A stretch of DNA of 64,000 nt from an uncultured Lachnospiraceae bacterium (GTDB lineage: Bacteria; Bacillota; Clostridia; Lachnospirales; Lachnospiraceae): the NCBI GenBank assembly GCA_910589195.1, contig CAJUTC010000004.1, positions 62,001-126,000 on the forward strand. The letters run 5' to 3'. Below are positions 41,740 to 50,750 of the stretch, piece by piece; within the stretch, counting starts at the first letter, position 1; every line of letters starts with the position of its first letter. The position numbers were made by a program, and so were the translations under genes. Below the pieces are notes generated by a model that made no database searches, was not told the DNA's origin, and was given only the letters and a program-made list of their open reading frames with translations.

Positions 41740-43827
41740 CTATTCTTCTCTCTGCGGCTGCATCAATGTCAGCAAGTACCGATCGCTGGAGCGTTTTATA
41801 ACAGTCATATAGAGGTATTCTACCACACAAAGCACAAAAATCATAGCAGCGAATACCATAAGCATTTCCCCTTGTGTTCCCTGCATCTTAGAGGAGATCA
41901 AACCGGAAAACAGGGCCTTTACCCCAAAGAAGCTGCTGACCGATGCCACAGCGACAGGGAAACCCATAAACCAGATGATTTGTTTCCTGGCAGAGGTACA
42001 AAGGTTTTTATAGGTAGCGCCCAGATGAACCAGCGTCTGGTATCTGCGTCCTGTTTTCTGCTGGTTCATCAGAAACTGGACGCCTATGATAGTATTGGCG
42101 ACTACCAGGAAGATGATGGCTAAATAGATGGTAATATAGCTAGCTGCCACCATGTAGAACAACTGCCGGCTCATATTTTGCAGATAGCTTTCATATTCGA
42201 TGCCCATGTCCTGAAAGCCAATTCCATCCAGCCGGGTGTTCAAATCAGAAATCGCAGTTATCAGGCTGCTGCTCTTTAAGGGGGCTTGGTTCATAATACC
42301 GTTGATGTAAACCCCATATGTTCCCTTTGTATAATATAAAAACTGCTCGTCAGGTAAGATTAAGGCAAAAAGAAGCGTAATCGATCGGTCCGTTACCAAA
42401 TCCACAGACTGGCTCTCCCCCGTTAAATACAAAAAATTTCCATCCAGCATGACCTGTGGATTGGCGGAAAGGATCTTGTTTAACATGGCGGTTCTGGACG
42501 CACTCATAAAGTCGGGATCCTGATAGACCGCAGCCTCATTCGCTGCCAATGTCAGCGCCGGCTTACCGGCAGCCTTTAGCAAGCGGTTATAATCTGACAA
42601 ACAGATAAGGTGAGGAGCGTCCACATAACTTAAATTGTTCAGAAGAACATCCCGATCCTCTGACTGGTCAAGGCTGCGCAAAGACTCCATAACTGAATCC
42701 ATCTGAAACACATTGTGGTAATTCTCTGTGGCGCGGGCGTATCCAATCCGCATTTCAAAAAGCTGAGAGAACTGGCTATCAAGGCCATTTTCCTTTAGTA
42801 CCGTCTGTAAACGAGGTAAGACCTCCTGTGGATTTTCCGTAAATTTATCACTGAACGTATAATCCAGCACATGAGTCCCAGCTTGCTGGTTGGCGTTGGC
42901 CATTCCAATGCCGGCTCCAAAGCAGCACACAGCCATCAAAATCAGCAGGGAGCTAACTGCCATAGAGGCGAACTGATGAATCACATTTTCCTGAATTTGA
43001 CGGAATGTAAATACATGAAGCCTCTGATCGGCTTTTTTCACCTTTACCAGAAAAGCGATTACTACTCGTATCCCATAAAACAGAAGAATCGTCCCCAACA
43101 GTCCCAAAAGAAGTGTAACGAATATTTTGTCTGCTTTATGCCAAGTCCTCCTTTGAGCGGCCATGATATAGGCGGCTGCCAGCATCATGATGCCTACGAC
43201 TGTGCAAATTCCATAAAAAGCTGCCGGTCTTTGTCTTTTTTCATTTTCGGAAGAACCAGTCAAAAGAGCGCCAATCTCCTGACGGCTGATTTCACTGCTA
43301 AGAGCCAAAAATGCGGCCAGCTTAATGGCAAGAAATCCAGTAATGGTAAAGCCAATAGCAGAAAAAGAAAATGTAAACTGATGTCCCATGATCCCTATGC
43401 CTACAAGCTTTGCGGTGATAAGGCTGATAAGCTCAGAAAGCAGAACCGCAGCCGGAAGACCAATGGCCAGAGCCAGGATGCTGCTCAAAAAATCCTCTGC
43501 AAGAAGCATGGTAAAAAACTTACTTCTTCGCATCCCCATTATCAGATAGACGCCAAACTCTTTTCTGCGGCATTCCAACTGATATTTACAGGCAAAGTAA
43601 ATCAGGAAAAACAAGATCCCCAATGTTATCCCATAGAAAACGAGAATCATCAGCAGCAGTTGGTTTACCGCATCACTTTCCATTTTCCTGAGGAAAACCA
43701 TCACATCCTGCTTGGAAAGGGAGAGAATCATATAAAAAGCCACGATGGAAATGACCAGAGAACTGAAGAACAGGCCATTTTCCTTGCGGCTGCGGCTGCT
43801 ATTTCTAAATATTAAATCAGAGAACAT
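41740..43827 (-). CDS. BceB-type ABC transporter permease (FtsX family)
   Basis: This 695-aa permease has the ten-helix layout of BceB/VraG proteins: a first group of helices with the FtsX-like cytoplasmic loop (RRKEFGVYLIMGMRRSKFF), then a large extracellular domain of about 200 residues (near 320-530) between helices 7 and 8, and a final helix group. These transporters sense and remove antimicrobial peptides such as bacitracin or lantibiotics from lipid II-cycle targets. The ATG at 43827 overlaps the ATPase gene by 11 bp. Confidence 0.9.
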   Translation of the reverse strand: MFSDLIFRNSSRSRKENGLFFSSLVISIVAFYMILSLSKQDVMVFLRKMESDAVNQLLLMILVFYGITLGILFFLIYFACKYQLECRRKEFGVYLIMGMRRSKFFTMLLAEDFLSSILALAIGLPAAVLLSELISLITAKLVGIGIMGHQFTFSFSAIGFTITGFLAIKLAAFLALSSEISRQEIGALLTGSSENEKRQRPAAFYGICTVVGIMMLAAAYIMAAQRRTWHKADKIFVTLLLGLLGTILLFYGIRVVIAFLVKVKKADQRLHVFTFRQIQENVIHQFASMAVSSLLILMAVCCFGAGIGMANANQQAGTHVLDYTFSDKFTENPQEVLPRLQTVLKENGLDSQFSQLFEMRIGYARATENYHNVFQMDSVMESLRSLDQSEDRDVLLNNLSYVDAPHLICLSDYNRLLKAAGKPALTLAANEAAVYQDPDFMSASRTAMLNKILSANPQVMLDGNFLYLTGESQSVDLVTDRSITLLFALILPDEQFLYYTKGTYGVYINGIMNQAPLKSSSLITAISDLNTRLDGIGFQDMGIEYESYLQNMSRQLFYMVAASYITIYLAIIFLVVANTIIGVQFLMNQQKTGRRYQTLVHLGATYKNLCTSARKQIIWFMGFPVAVASVSSFFGVKALFSGLISSKMQGTQGEMLMVFAAMIFVLCVVEYLYMTVIKRSSDRYLLTLMQPQREE

Positions 43828-44584
43828 TACAACTGCCACCTCCTAACTGAGCCACAACTTTCAGAATGCGCTGGTAGAAATCCTGCTGGCTCTCATCGCC
43901 ACGGCGAAGCTCATGGAAAATCACCCCGTCCTGGATAAACAGGATTCGTTTACAAAAGCTTGCTGTGTTGGAATCATGGGTCACCATCAAAATGGTGGCC
44001 TCCTCGTCCCGATTTAGGCCGGAGAGTTTTTCCATAATATTCTTTGCGTTTTTACTATCCAGCGCGCCTGTGGGTTCATCAGCAAGAAGCAGTTTAGGAT
44101 GGAGAATCATAGCTCTGGCTACTGCTACACGCTGGCACTGTCCGCCTGACATCTGGGTAGGAAATTTGTCTAGTACATCTGTAATCTCCAAATATTCTGC
44201 CAGTTGCTTCATGCGCAGATAGCCCTCCTTTTGTATCATATTGTGGAGAGAGGTAGGCAGCAAGATATTTTCCCCACCGGTAAGGTTATCCAGTAATTCA
44301 AAATTCTGAAACAAGTAGCCCACCGTTTGGCCCCGGTATTCTGCCAGTGCCTTGCCATTTAGGGTATGCAGTTTCTTCCCCTCTATCACAATACTGCCGC
44401 TGGTTGGTTTCATTACGGTTGCGATGCAGTTAAGCAGCGTGGATTTTCCAGAGCCGCTGCTTCCCATAATTCCCAGGAATTCCCCAGGCATTACTTGAAA
44501 AGTAATTTTGTCCAGTGCCTTGGTTTGGTTCGGTACATTGCCAAAGGTCTTGCTTACGTTTTCAATATTCAAAATCGGTTCCAT
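43817..44584 (-). CDS. BceA-type ABC transporter ATP-binding protein
   Basis: This 255-aa ATPase has Walker A GSSGSGKST, Q-loop VGYLFQNFELLDNLTG, signature MSGGQCQRVAVARA, Walker B LLLADEPTGALD and H-loop MVTHD. It belongs to the MacB/BceA group. It is the first gene of the module, with GGAGGTGATC before the ATG. It drives the permease encoded next and is expected to be induced by peptide antibiotic through the kinase and regulator. Confidence 0.92.
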   Translation of the reverse strand: MEPILNIENVSKTFGNVPNQTKALDKITFQVMPGEFLGIMGSSGSGKSTLLNCIATVMKPTSGSIVIEGKKLHTLNGKALAEYRGQTVGYLFQNFELLDNLTGGENILLPTSLHNMIQKEGYLRMKQLAEYLEITDVLDKFPTQMSGGQCQRVAVARAMILHPKLLLADEPTGALDSKNAKNIMEKLSGLNRDEEATILMVTHDSNTASFCKRILFIQDGVIFHELRRGDESQQDFYQRILKVVAQLGGGSCNVL

Positions 44585-44641
44585 TTGATCACCTCCTGTG
44601 CTTTCTGCTCAAATGATAACACAGGTTTCTGAAAAATAACA

Positions 44642-44658
44642 CTTACAGTCGCTGTAAG
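44642..44658 (-). promoter_or_regulatory. Inverted repeat, candidate BceR-type operator
   Basis: CTTACAG and CTGTAAG are perfect inverted halves around TCG, about 58 bp upstream of the bceA-like ATG. This is the spacing and symmetry expected for a dimeric OmpR-family regulator box. Confidence 0.55.
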
Positions 44659-44734
44659 GTTCAGCAGACATAAGCGCTGTCCGTAAATACCGATTGTGAT
44701 ATCTCCCGTCTTTTTTCAATCATGATTCAGAGAT

Positions 44735-44773
44735 ATAAAAAATTTGCCAGCCCTATAGCCTACAGAGCTGGCA
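44735..44773 (-). terminator. Terminator of the thrS unit
   Basis: TGCCAG and CTGGCA pair around a 17-nt loop; on the minus strand the stem is followed by AATTTTTTATA. It lies about 80 bp downstream of thrS. Confidence 0.7.
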
Positions 44774-44849
44774 ATTGAAACTTCAAAATTGAAGCTTCAA
44801 AAATCCTACGCGGACATTTCTTTTCTATCAAACATAAACTGGTATTTTC

Positions 44850-46814
44850 TTATTCCTTCTGTTCCTGCACTTCTATCTTCCTGATTTCCTTTGTCCTGAT
44901 TTCCCTGCAGATCCCGTCTATAAATTCTTTCAGATCCTTTTGCCCTTCGTCGCCCAGGAAGCGGCTTCTGACGGATACTTTTCCGCTTTCTGCTTCCTTC
45001 TCTCCTACTACCAGCATATAAGGAACCTTAGCAATTCTGGTTTCTCGTATCTTATAACCAATCTTTTCAGACCGCTTGTCCACTGTGCACAAAACCCCAT
45101 TGGCCTTCAGCTCCTTTTCCACAGTTTCCGCGTATTCCAGATACTTGTCAGAAATAGGGAGGACGCGCACTTGCTCTGGACACAGCCAGGTGGGGAACAT
45201 GCCTGCATATTTTTCAATCAGCCATGCAAGGGTTCTTTCATAGCAGCCAATGGATGTGCGGTGGATGATATATGGGCGGACTTTTTCTCCATTTTGATCG
45301 ATATAATACATATCAAACTGTTCCGCCAGCAGAGCATCCCACTGAATTGTAATCATGGTATCTTCTTTTCCATATACGTTTTTCGCATTAATATCCACCT
45401 TGGGGCCATAGAACGCGGCTTCTCCCACATCTTCCACGAAAGAAATCCCCAGTTCGGTTAATACTTCACGGATGTGTTGTTCTGTCTGATTCCAAACTTC
45501 CGGTTCCCCGATATATTTTTCCCGGTTGTCCGGATCCCATTTGGACAGATGATACGTAACATCCTCTTCCAGACCCAGGGTAGTCAGGCATTTTTTTGCC
45601 AATGCCAGGCATCCCTTAAATTCTTCCACCATCTGATCCGGACGGACAATCAGATGCCCTTCTGATATGGTGAACTGGCGAACACGGGTTAGGCCATGCA
45701 TTTCGCCGGAATCTTCATTGCGGAACAGGGTAGATGTTTCCCCGTATCTAAGGGGCAGATCCCGGTAAGATTTCTGGCTTGCCTTATAAACGTAATACTG
45801 GAAGGGGCAAGTCATGGGGCGCAAAGCAAATATCTCTTTTTCTTTCTCTTCATCCCCCAGCACAAACATGCCTTCTTTATAGTGATCCCAATGTCCGGAA
45901 ATCTTATATAAATCGCTTTTCGCCATTAATGGTGTTTTCGTGCGGATGTAGCCCCAGTTATTATCTTCCTCATCTTCAATCCACCGCTGAAGCGTTTGGA
46001 TCATCTTTGTTCCCTTAGGCATCAGAAGGGGCAGGCCCTGGCCGATTACATCCACTGTGGTAAACAGTTCCATCTCCCTGCCCAGTTTATTGTGATCCCG
46101 CTTTTTGATATCCTCCAAGTGCTTTAAATAAACTTCCAGCTCTTCCTTCGTCGCAAACGCGCTGCCATAAATTCTTTGCAGCATGGCATTCTCTGATTTT
46201 CCCCTCCAGTAAGCACCAGAAGAAGATGTAAGCTTAAACGCCTTGATCCCTTTCGTGCTCATCAGATGAGGGCCGGCGCACAGATCAGTAAACTCTCCCT
46301 GGCGATAGAATGAAATCTCTGCATCCTCTGGAAGATCCCGGATCAATTCTGCCTTATAATCTTCATTCTTTTCCTCCATAAACCGGATTGCCTCATCCCT
46401 GGGCAATGTAAATTTCTCCAATTTCGCGCCCTTTTTGATGATTTTCTTCATCTCTTTTTCAATCTGATCCAGGTCTTCCCTGGAAAACGGCACCGATTCA
46501 AAATCATAATAATATCCACTGTCAATGGCCGGCCCAATGGCAAGCTTTACCTGTGGAAACAGGTTTTTCACTGCCTCTGCCAGCACATGGGAGCAAGTAT
46601 GGCGCACAACACGAAGACCCTCCGGATCCTTCGCGGTTAAAATATTGACAGCGCAGTCCTGTTCAACCATGGTTCTTAAATCCACTACCTTGCCGTCCAA
46701 CTCTCCAGCACAGGCAGACCTTCCCAGGCCTTCGCTGATATCATACGCAATATCAATAATCGAACGGCTTTCCCCGTATTCCTTTACAGAGCCGTCCTTT
46801 AATGTAATCTTCAT
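44850..46814 (-). CDS. thrS: Threonine--tRNA ligase
   Basis: This 654-aa class II synthetase has a TGS domain (residues 1-60: MKITLKDGSVKEYGES), an SAD editing domain with HTCSHVLAEAV and a second editing-site motif, a class II catalytic core (motif 2 LFRNEDSGEMHGLTRVRQF, motif 3 TSIGCYERTLAWLIE) and a C-terminal anticodon-binding domain. Length is typical. The start at 46814 has GGGAGG 7 nt upstream. No T-box leader is visible in the short upstream gap, so any T-box would lie further upstream. Confidence 0.96.
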   Translation of the reverse strand: MKITLKDGSVKEYGESRSIIDIAYDISEGLGRSACAGELDGKVVDLRTMVEQDCAVNILTAKDPEGLRVVRHTCSHVLAEAVKNLFPQVKLAIGPAIDSGYYYDFESVPFSREDLDQIEKEMKKIIKKGAKLEKFTLPRDEAIRFMEEKNEDYKAELIRDLPEDAEISFYRQGEFTDLCAGPHLMSTKGIKAFKLTSSSGAYWRGKSENAMLQRIYGSAFATKEELEVYLKHLEDIKKRDHNKLGREMELFTTVDVIGQGLPLLMPKGTKMIQTLQRWIEDEEDNNWGYIRTKTPLMAKSDLYKISGHWDHYKEGMFVLGDEEKEKEIFALRPMTCPFQYYVYKASQKSYRDLPLRYGETSTLFRNEDSGEMHGLTRVRQFTISEGHLIVRPDQMVEEFKGCLALAKKCLTTLGLEEDVTYHLSKWDPDNREKYIGEPEVWNQTEQHIREVLTELGISFVEDVGEAAFYGPKVDINAKNVYGKEDTMITIQWDALLAEQFDMYYIDQNGEKVRPYIIHRTSIGCYERTLAWLIEKYAGMFPTWLCPEQVRVLPISDKYLEYAETVEKELKANGVLCTVDKRSEKIGYKIRETRIAKVPYMLVVGEKEAESGKVSVRSRFLGDEGQKDLKEFIDGICREIRTKEIRKIEVQEQKE

Positions 46815-46907
46815 TTGTTTTCCTCCCGTTATTTTCATATATCCGAAAACGTCTAATCCGGAACAGATGTTTCCAGCCATTTCCTATGCTGTTCGGCACA
46901 TAACCCC

Positions 46908-47279
46908 TTATTTTGCGGGAACAATTTCCAGCCAATATCCATCTGGATCCGAGATAAAGTAGATTCCCATGTTGGGATTCTCGTAGCAAATACATCCCAT
47001 CTCCTGGTGCTTTTTATGGGCGGCTTCCATGTCATCTACTGTAAATGCCAGATGAATCTCATTATCCCCCAAATTATAGTGATCCTTTTCCCAGTCCCGC
47101 AGCCAGGTCAGCTCTAACTGAAAGCCGGTGGATCCATCTCCTAAATAAACCAAAATATAACTTCCGTCTTTTGCTTCCTTCCGGCGCACTTCCTTTAATC
47201 CCAGCGCCTCCTGGTAAAATTGGATGGACTTGTTTAAATCCATTACATTATAATTATAGTGGGCAAATTGAAATTTCAT
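46908..47279 (-). CDS. VOC-family (glyoxalase I-like) protein
   Basis: This 123-aa protein has the two beta-alpha-beta-beta-beta modules of the vicinal oxygen chelate fold. Likely metal ligands are the His in FAHYNYNVMD, Glu in FQLELT, His in EIHLAFTVDD and Glu in YWLEIVPA, the arrangement of glyoxalase I. It may detoxify methylglyoxal-derived adducts. The start at 47279 has GAGGAGG 6-7 nt upstream. It lies about 93 bp before thrS in the same direction and could share its transcript. Confidence 0.87.
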   Translation of the reverse strand: MKFQFAHYNYNVMDLNKSIQFYQEALGLKEVRRKEAKDGSYILVYLGDGSTGFQLELTWLRDWEKDHYNLGDNEIHLAFTVDDMEAAHKKHQEMGCICYENPNMGIYFISDPDGYWLEIVPAK

Positions 47280-47356
47280 TGATTTCCTCCTCAAATTATT
47301 TTCTGTTAATGTTCTTTCTTTCATCCATGGCGGCTCCCCTAAAATATATAGGAAGG

Positions 47357-48052
47357 TTACTGTACAAACACTTCCCCCTGTCTGCCAATCTTTACAATCC
47401 TATCTCTCATACTGCTGTCCGGATGCTCTGATAGCCATTTGTCGATAATGGAGTAATCCTCCCAGCAGTGCATGGGGTATACCCGTTTTGTGTCCGTCAA
47501 TTCCAGAAAATAGTCCATCCCCTGGGAATAATTCTTCTCCTGCCTTGGATCTAGCGGAATAAAGGCAGCATGGATTTTTCTTCCCCTCAGCGGTTCCAAA
47601 TATGCTTTAAAATCCGCTTCCATCTTCTGGTTCCACTCCTTTGCCTCTCCCTCCCACTGCCAGTTATTTAAATCACCGGCATGGTAAAGCACCTGTCCTT
47701 CCGCCTGTATCAAAAAGGCCACGCCTTCATCTGTTGATGGTAACGTGCTTACCTGTATCTGGGAATCCTTCCACTCACAGACCGGCTTTAAGGAAACGGT
47801 CTTGCATAGCAATTCCTCTGGCACACGCTTTAGCCAAATGTCATGGGAAAGGACATATTCCACATTGGGGTACTGGTCTGACAGTTTAAAAATATCCGGG
47901 TTAAAATGATCCTCATGCCGATGGCTGGAGCAAACATACAGTTTCTTTTCTTCTGGTATCACAGGGAGTTTCCCCTGGTAATAGTCAAACAGGATTGCCA
48001 CCTGTTCCAATTCCACCAAAAAGCCACTATGCCCGATATAAGTAATTTTCAT
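47357..48052 (-). CDS. MBL-fold metallo-hydrolase, UlaG-like
   Basis: This 231-aa protein has the metallo-beta-lactamase fold: GHSGFLVE at the start, SSHRHEDHFNPD as the zinc motif HxHxDH, LYHAGDLNNW as the later Asp and YPMHCWED as the last His. The family includes lactonases and phosphodiesterases; the substrate is not evident. It seems to be transcribed alone or with the VOC gene. Confidence 0.82.
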   Translation of the reverse strand: MKITYIGHSGFLVELEQVAILFDYYQGKLPVIPEEKKLYVCSSHRHEDHFNPDIFKLSDQYPNVEYVLSHDIWLKRVPEELLCKTVSLKPVCEWKDSQIQVSTLPSTDEGVAFLIQAEGQVLYHAGDLNNWQWEGEAKEWNQKMEADFKAYLEPLRGRKIHAAFIPLDPRQEKNYSQGMDYFLELTDTKRVYPMHCWEDYSIIDKWLSEHPDSSMRDRIVKIGRQGEVFVQ

Positions 48053-48164
48053 AACCCACCTTCTTCCTTATGCGGGGGCCTAAAAGTTCGTTTCCTGTCA
48101 CCGTCATATCGGCCATGGTTCCGGATTTTTAAGGTTCCCCCAAAGCTTCTCTTTTCCTTTCCCA

Positions 48165-49010
48165 TCATACCACATCTGTTTTGGATAAATCTACCGGAAT
48201 TTGAATCTCTGTTACAAATTTTGAGCTGTCATTGGTCAGACCATAGTCAACCATGGTAATTTCTTTAGAAAATCCAACTATTGTGTAATGACGGCTCCTG
48301 ATGTATTCCATCAGCATCTCATAATACCGGGCTGCCGATTCATGGCTGCCCTGAAACCGCACTATGACACAAGTTTCCTCTGGCAGGCAAAGGATATTGT
48401 GCTGGAAGCTGTCCTCTTCATCCAAAATAATAAATACGCTGTCATATGGTTGATACTGCCCCTTTTGCAGACGCTCCTTTGAAATCCCCAGGCCAACTTT
48501 TCCTAAAAATGCCGCTGTGCCGCTTTCCTTTTCCTCTAACTGGCGGATGGAATGTTCCAGATCCAGATAGCTTTTTGGCAGCAGATACTCTTTTAAATAT
48601 GCCATCCTTCGAAGCGGCTTTACCACAACTGTCACCACATCAAATTTCGATTCCAATGCGTCTGACAACTGTTCCAGACGATGGCTGATCTTGCGTTCGA
48701 TCCGCCAAAGCTCCTGCTGTCTGCGTTTTACCTCCTGCTGCTGCCAAAGGAGAAGCTGATAGATCTTATCCGTATCCCGGTTTTGCAAAAAAGCCGCAAT
48801 CTGTTCCAAAGGCACATCCAATGCCCGCAAATATCGTATGGTATTTAACGCCTCAAACTGCTTGACTCCGTAATACCGATACCCGGTTTTCTGATCCGTA
48901 TATTCCGGCTGCACCAGGCCGATTTTATCGTAATGCCTAAGAGTGCTGATACTCACATGAAACAGCCTGGATACCTGCCCGATTTTAAACCGGGCGCTTG
49001 TTTCTTTCAT
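48165..49010 (-). CDS. MerR-family regulator with GyrI-like effector domain (BmrR type)
   Basis: This 281-aa protein has an N-terminal MerR helix-turn-helix (KIGQVSRLFHVSISTLRHYD) and a helical linker. The C-terminal GyrI-like domain, from about residue 125, binds hydrophobic cationic drugs in BmrR. GAGGGGAG precedes the ATG at 49010. It lies 25 bp after the MATE pump gene, so it probably regulates its own operon in response to pump substrates. Confidence 0.87.
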   Translation of the reverse strand: MKETSARFKIGQVSRLFHVSISTLRHYDKIGLVQPEYTDQKTGYRYYGVKQFEALNTIRYLRALDVPLEQIAAFLQNRDTDKIYQLLLWQQQEVKRRQQELWRIERKISHRLEQLSDALESKFDVVTVVVKPLRRMAYLKEYLLPKSYLDLEHSIRQLEEKESGTAAFLGKVGLGISKERLQKGQYQPYDSVFIILDEEDSFQHNILCLPEETCVIVRFQGSHESAARYYEMLMEYIRSRHYTIVGFSKEITMVDYGLTNDSSKFVTEIQIPVDLSKTDVV

Positions 49011-49035
49011 CTTCTCCCCTCTTTCGCCTGCCGGT

Positions 49036-50391
49036 TCAGGCAACTTGCCTGCTTCTAGTTTTTGCTCTTTTATGCCCCTCATATAAAACATATGACAGTG
49101 TATACGTTGCCATAAACCAGGAAACTATGGGCGCAACCATTCCAAGCTTTCCTAAATCGTCTGAAAAATACATTCCAAACAGATACACCATGGGAATCCG
49201 CAAAAATAATGCCCCAAAGCAGCAGCTTACCATTGTCCATAAGGTTTTTTCTCTTCCATTTAAATAGCCATTCAAGCAGAATACGATAGCAACCATAATA
49301 TAATCGTAGCTGCATGATTGAAAAAACGGAACTCCCGCGGACAGAATCGCTTCGTTATTGTTAAACACCCGGATCATTGACTGGGGATTTATCTGGGCCC
49401 ATCCCCAGAAAAGTATTGCCACAAATAACGCGAAACTCATTCCGTACCACAAGGATTTTCTTGCCCGTTCCGGCTTGCCCGCTCCCATATTTTGGGCGGT
49501 AAATGCTGCCAAAGCGTTGGCAATGGAAGTGGCAGACAGCATGGCAAACACATCAAACTTGCTGCTGATCCCTACCACAGCCGCCGCATAGACGCCGCAT
49601 CGGTTCATTACCGCCGTCAAGTATAAAAACGAAATCCGAACCATCAATTCCTGGAAGGAAATAGGGATTCCTACAAATGCCAGTTCTTTTACAATGTTCT
49701 TTTTTGGGCGGAAACTTTTTAATTTAAAGTCAAAAATAAACTGCTTTTTCTTCAAATACAGGACAGCAATTATCATACTGATTCCCTGGGAAATAACCGT
49801 TGCGTAAGCGGTTCCGGCCACTCCCATATTCAAATACTTTACAAACCAAATATCAAGCACCACATTGAGTACACAGGCCACTGCCACAAACACCATAGGG
49901 CGCACCGAATCCCCATATCCCCGCAAAATGGCGCTGATTGCATTGTATCCACAAATAAATACATTGCCTGCCGCGCAGATGGCCACATATTGGTATGTTA
50001 ATTCAAAAAATATGGAAGACGTATTCATAAGAACCAATAGAAAACGTCCAAACTTCAAAAGTAAAGCGGTCAGCACTAGGGCAGTAATGAAAAAAATGGT
50101 CAATGACGTTCCAATTGTCCGTTTTACCTGTTCAAAATCCCGTCGCCCCATATATTTTCCAATGAGTATGGTACTTCCTAAGGTCAGGCCGGTAATAAGA
50201 CTGGTTACAATCTGAGTTACCTGGGTTCCGATAGAAACTGCCGCCACACTCTCCGCGCCGCAGCACCTTCCTACCACAAACAAATCAACCGCGCCGTATA
50301 AGGACTGCAAAATATTCGCAACCAGGAATGGCACTGCAAAGAAAAGAAGTTTTGCTAAAATCGCTCCTTCTGTCAAATCATTTTTTTTCAT
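49036..50391 (-). CDS. MATE-family efflux transporter 1
   Basis: This 451-aa protein has twelve predicted membrane helices and MATE signatures such as GAVDLFVVGRCCGAESVAAV, TLGSTILIGKYMG and GVYAAAVVGISSKFDVFAML. It should export cationic drugs or toxic metabolites in exchange for Na+ or H+. The start at 50391 has GGGAGG 9 nt upstream. The co-directional BmrR-type regulator gene supports a drug-responsive role. Confidence 0.9.
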   Translation of the reverse strand: MKKNDLTEGAILAKLLFFAVPFLVANILQSLYGAVDLFVVGRCCGAESVAAVSIGTQVTQIVTSLITGLTLGSTILIGKYMGRRDFEQVKRTIGTSLTIFFITALVLTALLLKFGRFLLVLMNTSSIFFELTYQYVAICAAGNVFICGYNAISAILRGYGDSVRPMVFVAVACVLNVVLDIWFVKYLNMGVAGTAYATVISQGISMIIAVLYLKKKQFIFDFKLKSFRPKKNIVKELAFVGIPISFQELMVRISFLYLTAVMNRCGVYAAAVVGISSKFDVFAMLSATSIANALAAFTAQNMGAGKPERARKSLWYGMSFALFVAILFWGWAQINPQSMIRVFNNNEAILSAGVPFFQSCSYDYIMVAIVFCLNGYLNGREKTLWTMVSCCFGALFLRIPMVYLFGMYFSDDLGKLGMVAPIVSWFMATYTLSYVLYEGHKRAKTRSRQVA

Positions 50392-50520
50392 AGGTTTCAT
50401 CCTCCCTTTTCTGTTGGTGCTCCACATGCTTCTGAAACAACCTTCCGTCGGTTGATTATAAACCCTGTAACTATTATAGAGTCAATAGCAAAATCCGTCA
50501 AATCAAATCTGGAATGCTTG

Positions 50521-50636
50521 TTACTTTGAAAATCTACCGCCGAATAGGCGGTCCAAGTTCAGGGATGCCAAATGCGCCCGCCAGACTTTCATGATTGGTG
50601 AAGCGTCCGCATCCGGGCGCATGAAGTTTTACTGGG
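50521..50636 (+). repeat. Dispersed structured repeat, copy A
   Basis: This 116-bp intergenic copy begins TTACTTTGAAAATC, forms CCGCC-GAATA-GGCGG, continues AAGTTCAGGGATGCCAA, then a long imperfect stem from TGCGCCCG to GGGCGCATGAAG. It closely matches copy B at 52182. It lies upstream of the MATE 1 gene, opposite in strand. Confidence 0.75.
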
Positions 50637-50641
50637 AAAGC

Positions 50642-50697
50642 AAAGAAACACACCCTTTCAGCCACCAAAAAAGCAGCAATTAGAGTGTGTTTCTTTT
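50642..50697 (-). terminator. Terminator of uxuA
   Basis: AAAGAAACACAC and GTGTGTTTCTTT form an exact 12-bp stem around a 31-nt loop. On the minus strand it is followed by GCTTTCCC. It lies about 55 bp after the uxuA stop. Confidence 0.65.
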
Positions 50698-50750
50698 ACC
50701 TGATGAGGGGAACGTATGGCAGAGATCCCTTTACCCATTTTTCAATTTGC

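Noticed and set aside
42871..43815. A 314-codon + strand frame
   Set aside because: Fully antisense to the BceB-type permease, with Cys/His/Lys-rich sequence and no promoter or ribosome site.
46815..46907. T-box leader before thrS
   Set aside because: The gap is under 100 bp and lacks the T-box core and specifier features.
50521..50636. Dispersed repeat considered as a known riboswitch, T-box, HEARO-type RNA or group II intron end
   Set aside because: The conserved cores of those families were not found; the GTGCGCC-like start alone is not enough for an intron end, and no linked nuclease or reverse transcriptase gene is present.
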